Positions 23,513 through 34,400 of a stretch of DNA of 50,472 nt are shown one piece after another (positions within the stretch are counted from its first letter, which is position 1; every line of letters starts with the position of its first letter). The stretch comes from a virus. Below the pieces are notes generated by a model. The model saw only the letters and a list, made by a program, of their open reading frames with translations, was not told where the DNA came from and ran no database searches. The DNA is taken from IMG/VR virus record IMGVR_UViG_3300025122_003195, positions 1 through 50,472 of that record, one strand, 5' to 3'. The translations under genes were made by a program, and so were the position numbers.

Positions 23513-25431
23513 TGGCGATTAAAAGGTATACGGCCAACGCCGACAACACAATTACAAATGCTTTTGAGAGCAACTTAAGCACACGTGCCACTGGTTCTAA
23601 TATGGGCCGTGCCGATATCTTGGAGGTTTTCCATATCTACGGCCAGGAATCTTCCACATCACAAGAGTTGTCCCGAGCTATCATTGAATTTCCAGTGACC
23701 TCGATCTCTACTGACCGTACAAACGATGATATCCCGGCCAGCGGGAGTGTATCTTTTTACTTGCGCATGTTCAACGCACCTCATGGCTCCTCAATCCCAA
23801 GAGACGCGACATATACTGTAATTGCTTTATCTCAATCCTGGCAAGAGGGCTATGGGATGGACATGGAGGCCTACACTAATTTAACGTATGGTTCTACTGG
23901 CTCAAACTGGCTGCAAGCTACTGATCTTTTGGTCGCCGCTACCGCCTCCGTGACGGCGATAGCCACAGCAAATACTGGGATGAACGGTTTGACACTAATC
24001 CTCAGTGGCACTGATGGCACATCTTATACAGCCACCTGCGATACCGCTTTAACGATCGCCGGCTCAACGGCAACTTCAGTGGGTCTTTCGGATATGAGTT
24101 CTGCTGCCAACTTAGCCAATGCGGTTTACAACACGCTGACTGGCGCCCTGGCCGCAAGCACTGTCCCGATCAGTGCGTCTTGGGATGGTTCAAGTGCAGT
24201 TATTACACTATATCAAACAGAAGCCGGTAAAGTAGGCAACACGCACATTAATGGTACTCTGGTCGACGGTACGTCGTACGCGACCGCGTCGATGAATACA
24301 GGGTCGGTACAGGGGTTTTACTCAGGTTCTCAGTGGACACCCTGGTTTGACACTGAGGGGATCGCAACAGACGGCGGTTCTTTCAATGAGATAAAGAATG
24401 CCTCCACAAGAACGTGGTTTGATGTGGCGATGCCAAATGGTACGGAAGATATAGAATTAGATATTACCCCCCTCGTTGAGGACTGGATCAAAGGCGGCGC
24501 CACCGCCGGCCTTAGTAACCATGGGCTGTGTGTAAAACTAACCTCTAGTCTGGAGAGCAGTAGTCTCTCTCAGTATACTAAAAAGTTTTTTGCTCGCGGC
24601 TCACAATACTTTTTCAAGCGCCCCGTGATTGAAGCGCGCTGGGACTCGTCGGTATCCGACAACCGCGGCAGCTTCTACTTCAGCAGCAGCATTGCGACAG
24701 CGGCTGACAACCTTAATACACTGTATTTATACAATTATGTTAGGGGTCAGTTACAGGAAATTCCGAATCTCACCAACAAGACAATCCTTGTGAGTTTGTA
24801 TTCAGGCTCTGATACCAACACAACTCCTGGAACGGACAAATTGGAATTGAGCGTCGGCGGGGATGTGGTAGCAGCTTCGGACTTAAACGCTACGGGGGGC
24901 ATTGTCTCCACGGGCATCTATTCAGCCAGTATTGCCGTGACTGGCACGACTGCTTTAACACGAGTATTTGATATGTGGCATGACGAGTCTACAGAATTCC
25001 ACACTGGCTCATCCGACCCCGAAGTTTTTCAGTCTTTCAATTATAACCCGAGCCCAAATATCGTTAGCAGTATGACCAACCTGAAGCCATCTTATAACAA
25101 GCAAGAAAAAAATACTAGATTTAGGTTATTCACTCGACAAAAAGATTGGACTCCTAATGTATACACGAAGGTAACACAAGAGATCGAGAATTATACGATT
25201 GATAGCATCTATTATAGTCTTTCTCGCACAGTAGATGACTTTGAGGTGGTAGCATTTGGCACGGGAAGCGATAACTATACTAAATTATCCTATGATATTA
25301 CGGGCAGTTACTTTGATTTTGATGTTAGCATCTTGGAAGGCGGGTATTCTTACACGATTGAATACCTATACTATCTTAATGGCAAATATATTGAAAGCAA
25401 AGAGAGCTATAAATTTAGAGTCGAAGAATGA
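23512..25431 (+). CDS. Putative virion adhesin with DNRLRE-like N-terminal region and an inserted domain
   Basis: The product has 639 residues. The N-terminus (IKRYTANADNTITNAF...MGRADILEVFHIYG...RAIIEFPV) resembles DNRLRE-type beta-sandwich domains (repeated 'adt.i.n...', 'lleFd') found in surface and carbohydrate-associated proteins. The same fold seems to resume at WTPWFDTEGIATDGGSFNEIKNASTRTWFDVAMPNGTEDIELDITPLVEDWIKG, a typical DNRLRE ending. Between them, at about 140-270, is a Thr/Ala/Ser-rich segment (VTAIATANTGMNGLTLILSGTDG...) that looks inserted. The C-terminal part (from about 400) is beta-rich and ends with SYTIEYLYYLNGKYIES. It lies between gp6/J and the giant LamG protein in one operon. 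A wedge-associated or receptor-binding role is likely; the family is not certain. Confidence 0.65.
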   Translation: MAIKRYTANADNTITNAFESNLSTRATGSNMGRADILEVFHIYGQESSTSQELSRAIIEFPVTSISTDRTNDDIPASGSVSFYLRMFNAPHGSSIPRDATYTVIALSQSWQEGYGMDMEAYTNLTYGSTGSNWLQATDLLVAATASVTAIATANTGMNGLTLILSGTDGTSYTATCDTALTIAGSTATSVGLSDMSSAANLANAVYNTLTGALAASTVPISASWDGSSAVITLYQTEAGKVGNTHINGTLVDGTSYATASMNTGSVQGFYSGSQWTPWFDTEGIATDGGSFNEIKNASTRTWFDVAMPNGTEDIELDITPLVEDWIKGGATAGLSNHGLCVKLTSSLESSSLSQYTKKFFARGSQYFFKRPVIEARWDSSVSDNRGSFYFSSSIATAADNLNTLYLYNYVRGQLQEIPNLTNKTILVSLYSGSDTNTTPGTDKLELSVGGDVVAASDLNATGGIVSTGIYSASIAVTGTTALTRVFDMWHDESTEFHTGSSDPEVFQSFNYNPSPNIVSSMTNLKPSYNKQEKNTRFRLFTRQKDWTPNVYTKVTQEIENYTIDSIYYSLSRTVDDFEVVAFGTGSDNYTKLSYDITGSYFDFDVSILEGGYSYTIEYLYYLNGKYIESKESYKFRVEE

Positions 25432-28400
25432 GCAGCATAAAAGATCTGTTTAAAAAACACAGTAACACGACCTTGGAGAATAAGAGTCTTGAGGATGTGG
25501 CTACCGAAGTAGAATCGGTAGGCTACATAAAAGATTACCTTACGAAAAAAAATCGATTCCTCCCTCATGTGGACTTTTCGTCAGCGTCAAATTTTGTTAG
25601 ATATGGCTCAGCAGAGAAATATTATGACGATTCGATTAATCGCATTTTAAAAAATTATCCTTATGATGGTTCGCGCCAAGAAAAATTAGAGTGGGAGAAT
25701 AATTCATCCGGGGTCGACCTATACATCTTTAACAACGAGTACCCTCGCACCACCGGTTATATTACTCTTGGTGGCAACCCCTCCACCGGCTATACAATCG
25801 ACTCTGCCCAACCAGGCAATCCAACAGACAAAGAGTACATCATTTTTTACGGGGGCCCCCATACCGCATCGGATGGGGTGGCCATAAAACCTCTTTACAA
25901 GACTTTTAGCGGTTCCAATGTTTGGTCACCGACTCAAAATCAAGAATCTAACTTAAAATTTGATCTCTCCTCTGGGGCCACGATGGAGTTTTGGGTAAAG
26001 TTCGGCGATTTAGACCCTGACACTACCACCCAAACTCAGGTGCTTTTTGACCTTTCTAATGCCCAACTTTCGGGCTCCGACAGCGCGTCGCCATATGGCC
26101 GCTTCTACGTATATTATTATAATAATGGAAGTGCTGCCGATAGTGGGCTCAAGGCTAGTTTACAGTCTGGTAGCGTTGCAACTTCAACAATGCTATATTC
26201 TATTTCTGATGGTCTGACTCTGGCAAACACTGGTTCCTGGAACCACTATGCTATCACTGTCGCCAATAGTGGAACTGATTTGGTATATCAAGTTTATGAA
26301 AACGGGACCATTGTTAATACAGTTACTGAGACTGATCAGGCGGTTAATGAGGTCACCGGAGCCCTGATGGCCACAGTCGGGGCTTTAAACAGTGCGGCTT
26401 ACACGACCCCTGGTGTTACAACTGGTTCCATTGGCTGGTACAAGACCTCAGGTTCTATCGATGAGTTTAGATATTGGAAAACTAAACGTAACGCACAACA
26501 GATCGGCCGCCACTGGTTTTCACAAGTCGGCGGTGGCACCAACAGTGACACTGCGAACACGCAGTTGGGGGTTTATTATAAGTTCAACGAGGGGATTACA
26601 GGAGACTCAAGTGCAGACTCTGTGGTCCTTGATTTCTCTGGGAGGATCTCTAATGGTACGTTTGCCGGATATGAGACTTCGTATTCCAGGAATACTGGTT
26701 CCGCTCTCATCGAATCCAGTGCTTCTGCTATAGAATTTGAAGACCCCATTATTTACGCTGACCACCCAAGGGTAGTGAGTCTGCGCACTAAGCTGTTGAC
26801 TACTGGGTCAGTTTACGATTATTCAAATCCGGCGTCTCTTTACAATACAATTCCGGCCTGGATCGTTGAAGAAGATTCTGGTGCAATCAAAAACCTGACT
26901 CAAGTTATTTCTAGTTTCTTTGACAATATGCACCTTCAAATGGAGGCGTTGCCAGCAATACGCGAGAATGTTTTATATACTAGCGCCAGCGCAAAGCCCC
27001 TCCCATTTGGGAAAGAGTTGCTTGAATCTGTCGGGCTAGTTGCTCCTGAAATGTTTGTCGATGCAGACATTATAGAAAAGTTGGCCGGCCGCAATGATGA
27101 AAAGGTCTTTGCAGATGACATCTATAATGTTAAAAACAGAATATACGAAAACATTTATAACAACTTAGTTTATATTTACAAATCCAAAGGAACAGAGAAA
27201 TCCTTTCGCAACCTAATACGCTGCTATGGTATTGATCGAGAGGTTGTAGATTTAAAAGTATATGGAAGTGATATCACGTATAAAATTCGAGATAATCGCA
27301 GTGCTGGCTCGACAAGAAAGAAATATGCTGATTTTTATCATCCCGATCGGTTTAGTTCTGTAGTTTATCAGCAAACCGCTAGCTCCAACACTAATTCAGT
27401 GCCCTTTATCACAGGTTCAGCTCACCTTACAGGCGGCTGGGGCATGACGTTTGAAGCAGAGGCTATTTTCCCGGCTCCAAAGAAGCTCAGCGAGACAAAT
27501 TACTTTATCAATGATTTTGCAACGGCGTCTATTTTTGGTATACATACGGTTAAGCAGACCACTGATTCTGAAACAGGCGCCGAGGTTGCCTGGAACACGC
27601 CAGACGTGGCCAACTTTCAAGTATTAGCGGCTAAAGACTATACCGCCGGCAGCGAAGATGTTTCTGATGGCCGCGTACGGTTCATCCTAACCGGTTCCGC
27701 CGGCGGGTTCTTCCACCCCGCACTTACATCCTCCGGGTACCCTGGAGTTTATGAAAACCAGCGTTGGAATTTTGCCGTCAAGATTGGCCCGTCTTCATAT
27801 CCACTATCTTCGGAGGTATCGGGAACGTTACCAGGAAGAGACAACCAACCATACAAGGTTGAATTCTATGGTGTGAATCTGAATTATAATCAGATTGAGA
27901 ACGAGTTTTATTTGACCGCCAGCATGGATGGGGATTACGCGAAACAGTTCATGTCGTCTTCGAAACGTGTTTTTGTTGGGGCGAATAAAACGGACTTCCT
28001 TGGGGGTGCTTTACAAAGATCAGATGCCAAGATTTCCTCTGCCCGGGCTTGGCTGGATGTATTGGACAATACAACCGTTCTAGCTCACGCAAAAGACCCA
28101 ACTAGTTTTGGTGCCGCACATCCTTACAGAAATGCGTATGTTTTTCAAGACTATACTGGTTCCTACCTTCCCTCAATAGAAACTCTCCTATTAAACTGGG
28201 ATTTCACAACCGTGACCGGCTCTGATGCTGGCGACGGGGGATCAGGATACACAGCAGGGTTTGCGGTACCCGACATGTCTTCGGGTTCCGTTACAGATAT
28301 TCCAGGTGGTACCAGCACCTATGGGTGGCTTGGCCCGATACTTAGATCGCAGCACACAGGCCGCGGCGAGGATTATCTAGCCAACCAGACAGACGTGGTG

Positions 28401-31400
28401 GATACACAATTTTTGTATGCTTCAAAACAAACATTGCCTGAGTACGTTGATAGTTCAGAGATGGTGAATATCCTCTCTCAGGATGATGTCAACTTCACTC
28501 TTGATTCTAGGCCAACTAACTACTACTTCTCAATTGAAAAGAGCATGTACGAAGCAATCTCACGTCAAATGGTTGACTTCTTTGCTACGATCAAAGACTT
28601 CAACAACTTGATTGGTGATCCCGTTAATCGCTATCGTCAAGAGTATAAGACTTTAGGAAAGCTTCGTCAGTTATTCTTTGAAGGGGTGTCCAACGACACT
28701 ATAGATTTCGAGAAATATCTAGAGTATTACAAATGGATTGACAGTTCTCTGACCCTGATGTTAATTCAAATGATTCCAGCGTCGGCAAAATTCTCCGAGG
28801 GCGTACGTACTATGGTGGAGAGCCACGTCCTCGAAAGAAATAAGTATTGGAATAAGTTTCCAACACTTGAGAGTAAGTTCTCAGATCCTGAAGACGCAGC
28901 CCGCGGCATTAACGAACTGCTATATAATTGGAAACGTGGCCATGCTCCAATAAGTGGCCTAGCGACTGATGATTGTTTCTGGTGGAAAGAACGCGCCGAA
29001 CGTACGATTAGTGCAATCAGTGCTTCTGGAAATCCAGCAGTCAACGAGAACAGGACTGAGTATCTGTCTGCTTCGTTACAGGTTTTAAATCGGCGACTTG
29101 ATTCACCCTACAAATTCAGTGCTGTTGAGATACGAAATATAAAGAGTGGGCAGAACAGCCAGTTAAACACGAAAGAGAAGGCACCCTTCGGTAGCTTTGG
29201 TATTTTAAATGAGTACTCGGCAAGCCTCTATCATAGTTATACGGAGATTACAGCTTCGGAATTGGAACAGGATCCGGTCTGCACTGACGTTATTGCCCCG
29301 ACATATACACGCCTCGTCGAGGATGGGAATGCAGAGGTAGCTGATTCTTTAAGGCGTGTCTCTTATTCGGCCCACACTGGCTCTGATGTTGCCGGGGCGC
29401 CCACAAATATCATTAAGGACGGGACACCCTTAACACTGTATTCTTCTTCGGTGGAGACAGGTTATGTCAAAGAACTACAAGATATAGTTGGTTTTGAGGG
29501 GATGAATGTAACGAACATCCATAATGATTCTTATGGGCCTGATCATGAAATTCCTTTACAGGGTCCATTCACCGAGAAATATGTGGGTGGATACCAATAT
29601 CGACATGTGGAGCCCAACTATCGTAAACCTGAAAAAGATTATCTAGATAATCAATATACGAGGCCTGAGGGTTATCGCGTGCTAATGCCTGGTGTGGTTG
29701 GTGGGCAGCCGAACAGCCTCGTCATTGGCGGACCCGCCATGGCGCGCTCAGGCACACTTAGTGGGTCGGCCGACTTTTCCAACACCGCGGGCGCCGCCTC
29801 GGGCGGGAAGGGTTATACCGCGACTACAAGTGCAAATCTAGATATTAGCGATGATTTTACGATATCTATGTGGGTTAGAACATCCACTGATCTTACTTCA
29901 CATTCTCCCGGAGCGGTATTACTGCAGGTCCTGTCTAGCACCTACGCAAATCGTCTGTGGTTCTTTATTGATGAGAATAACTACCCTTCAGTTAGTACTA
30001 ACAGCGCCCCCCGACTTCAAGCCGCCGTCGCCATTAACGATGATGAGTGGCACCATATTTGTTTTACTTACGAGGATGACGCAAATGATTGGAATTTTTA
30101 TCTTGATGGAGATCATCACGATGACACTTCATATTCTCTGTATGGGTGGGACGTCGTCGGGGATATCATAAACATTGGGGTTGATTATGATGCGGGCCCA
30201 GTATATAACAACGCTTACACCGGTTATATGGCAGACGTCGCTTTGTTCAACGTTGAATATACTGCGGAACAAGTAGGTAAGCTGTATAGCGGGAGTCTCC
30301 CTTATAGTGACAACGTGGGTACTGTTGATTTATCACACCGCCCCGGCCTCCAGGCCTGGTGGAAGCTTGGCGGTTCCCTTACTACCGACTCTTCGGGCCA
30401 AGGCAATACTCTCACTGCGATTAATTCTGGCGTCGACCCTTCTTCCGAGTCACCACCGACTCAAATTTCCGCCGATCCGCAGTTCAGGTTTCGGCCTTTC
30501 GCCAACCGCATGAGGGAAACCTATGCCAAGCGCCCGGTTAACATTGCAAACATTCAACAGGTTACAAGCTCTGGCATCACAAAGATTGGCAACTTTGATC
30601 AGAATTACCAAGTGGTACAAACAAGCGGAAGAAGGATTAACAACCTTTCGATAGAGAACCTCTCAATTGCAAGCAGTGGCTCATCTTATGTTACTGGGGT
30701 TATTGACTACAGTCTTCCCACTCGCACCACAAACAAGAGCGTGTTTGTTGAGAGGTTCAGTGCCCCAGGTTCATCGGAGGTATTGGCGAGAGGAACCCGG
30801 GACTACACTTCAGAAGAGTACTCTCCATACAACGCGCTTCCATGGCGTAACCTTACAGTTCGCCAGCCATTAAATTCTATGTTGTCGCAACATTCTGCAC
30901 AATTTGGTCTTAAGCCACACAGTGTTAGTGGTTCGGGACAGCTAGACAATCCTCTGAGTCACACAACAGCTTCTTATCAGAAGACGAACAGAAACACTCG
31001 TCGGCAGTATGAAAAGGACGCGCGGTATGGTAATCATTACTCTGTTTATTTTGATGGCGCCGGCGATTTTTATCGGTCATATCAGAACGCTCTAGGTCTC
31101 GAATTACAGGATAGTTCGTTTTCAGCCTTTGCGTGGGTTAAGTTCCCGACTGACTTGGCACTCTCCGAAGACGGCACCATTATATCCTTCGGTGCGAACG
31201 ATCCAACATTTGATATCCGACTTGCAGTGAAAGAAACCAGCTTCGCCGCTTCTTACTTATACGCTGAGTCGTATTCAGGAGTATACGATGTCTTTTCAAC
31301 CTCAGCAAACTCCATTGTCCCCGGTCAGTGGCATCACGTTGGTCTGACATGTCGCTATAATGGCGATGGAGGCATCACCACAGGCTCTCTGTACATTGAT

Positions 31401-34400
31401 GGTACCCTCCATGCCTCCAGCGCGACGTCGAGCTTCTCAGCCTCCCTGTGGGCCAGTTCTTCGATCGGTATCGGGAATGAAGATACATACGTTCAGACTT
31501 ATGATTTCCGTGGCCTCATATCTGAGGTTGCAGTTTGGAATACCGAGCTTACAGGGACCGCTATTTCACAACTTTATAAGTTTGGCTCGAACATGCCTGG
31601 CCCCTGTGACTTAAATCTACATCCAGCCTCTGCCAGTCTTGTTACTTGGTACCGCATGGGCGACGAGGATCCGCAAGCGTTTGGGTCCGGTATGGAAGCC
31701 ACAATCCTGCGCGATAGTTCACAAAAGCAGTCAGACGCGACTCTCTATTCAGACAGTATCAACAACCCAGTATTGGTGATGGATGCTCCACCTGGCTCAT
31801 ATACTCCTTATCCGGGCAAGTTTGAGGCTCTCAAAATCACAAAAAGCGGCGTATTTAATGGTACCACGACTGTGGTGATTAGCGATGCTGCGACCACCAG
31901 CGGCGCTCTTCAGATGGCGAGTAATTTTACTTTGAGTATGTGGATCAAACCCGAAACTCCTGTTGGTGATTACGGGATGATACTCAATATTAACAGCGGC
32001 AGCCCGGACGACAAGATGGTATTGTTCATCCGTGCCAGTGATGGTAAATTGTGTCTCGACGAAAACAACGAGGCCTCGCCGGAATCAGTTTCTAGTTATT
32101 CTTTAGTAGACGGCGATTGGCACCATGTGGCTTTTACATACGATTACGCGCTTGACGATGCTCTGGTATATATAGACGGCGTGTTGGATAACACATCTCC
32201 TAGTATAAATATGATTAGCGTCGCGTCGAACAAGTTATACTTCGGGGCAACCCTCGCCACCTCGGACCCATCTTATAGTAATTTTTACAAAGGCGAGATG
32301 GCAGAAATTTGTGTGTTTAGCGGGCTATTAACTGCTGATGAGATCGGTCAACTATATCGTTATACGAATCAAACAAATTATTTAGCAGGCCCGGTTAATC
32401 CCTATAACCTATCTTCGTCTATGGGGAACTCTGGTTCACTGAAAGCTTGGTGGAGGTTCGGTGAAACTCCTGGTAGTACAAGCACAGCGATTGTGGACGC
32501 AGGTACTGGTAGTTGGGGTCTCGTCGCCTCGAATCTGGGGATCGGAAACACTTCCCTGACTGCGAGCAATCGGATATCTGCCACACGCGGCACCGCGGTA
32601 TATGATAACTATTTTGCACAACACATGATCCCACAATCAGATACACAATATTTGTGGATTACATCATCACTAGAAAACTCCAAAGCGTTGGGATATGCTA
32701 CAGCCTCTGATGACATTACGTTTGCAAGCTCAAGTGAATATGGGTATATGATGGACGATGATTCGTCACCCGCGGGCCCAGACAACATTGGGATTTATAT
32801 GGAAGCGCATGCTGGCTCTCTAGCATATGGTGCTCAGTGGAAGCCGATTGATTTTGTAGGCCTCAATACGATCTACATGGAGCCTGTAACAGCGTCATCT
32901 AACACTTTAGGCTACGACCCGACCATCATGATTGACGTTAACGAGACCGGGTACCTTGGCGCGTACCTTAACACTCGTCAAAATCACAGTTTGCGTCCCG
33001 CCTTTCTAACCAATATAAACCAGGCCTCTCTGCCGCTGTTAGGATATTTCCACGGCCTTCTTGAGCATCGTGGCGATGCTTACGGCTTTAATACTTGGAG
33101 ACAAATTCGGGCCGGGTCTAACCCCATCGCCCGGTTACATCGCCGCGAAAACCAACTATCTGTTCTCCCGATCGCACGTCAAACTGTGGAACAGTTTGGC
33201 AACAATTATGACCACAAGTACAACGCAGATTCGCGACGCAACGACTTCGAGGCCCGCTCAACATACGTATTTAATGCTACTCAATCGATGGTAACATCTA
33301 AGTATAAGCCTTTGATCCATGAGATGGGGCCCCAAGATTCGCAGAACGAGATTATTCTCACTGATACTTTCTCTAATCAGATGGAAACGTTTAATGAGCA
33401 AATCAACAGTGCTCTTTACACCTACTTGTTGCCTCGTGATGTGGACGAGGTTCATACAAATATTATGGACGCCACAAAGAACGGTTATATGCCTCCGGAA
33501 AATGCGCTAAGGAAGTTCACTTACCAGGAAACAATCTTCCCCCGCGGCAAAAACACTTTCCTGGCCAAGGTTAGGCAGAGAGAGGCGTTTATTGTTGATT
33601 TCTGGCACCCCCTCAGTGCGTCACGCTTGCAAGAGAATGTCGTAAATTCGCAAGGTTTTACTGTAAACAACCAGAGTATGTGGGTGTTGGATGCTCGTTA
33701 TAACAGTCAAGTCTCTGGTGCAGCCGATGCTCCGTCTACTCTCGGGAGAGCTGGTGAGTTGCAGAATCGATATAGTATTGGGTATGGCAGTTGTAGTGGT
33801 CCCGGGACCGCAAGTAGCCATTTTGCCTTGGGTATATCTTACAATCGCGCCGGCCTTCCAAATTCTTCTGCTGGAACATTTATAGGGCTAGCCGGCGTCC
33901 CGTGGACCGCCGGCGCAGAGGCGGGGAAGAATCCTTTCTACTTTGAATCGTATGACGCCTATGCGGCTGATATTCGAGTCAAAGCTCCGGATTATACAAT
34001 TGTTCCTGAGTACCGAATTAGCGATCACATGACTTATTATATTACTGAACGTAATGGCGACTTTGAGCCCCGCTTCTTTGATCGTAATCGTGGGATGTTA
34101 AGCTTAACTGGGGCGGTACTCAATAACGCATCACCCCCCACCGCTGTTGCTAGTAGCTCAATGGACGGCTTCTTTGAAGAATATTCTTTGACGGACATGT
34201 TAAAATACTTTGATGTGTTGGAAGACATAAACGAAGGTACCGACATGAACCCCACGCGGCTAACCCTTAGTTGTCGAGCGGTCAAGAAATTCTTACCGTA
34301 CAATGGGTTTTACCCCGCACAAAGAACTGTTCAGCTAGCTACTTTGTTTTCACAATCTTATGGGCCGGCCGTGAGTTGTAGCGGTGATCACTCCCTCGGA

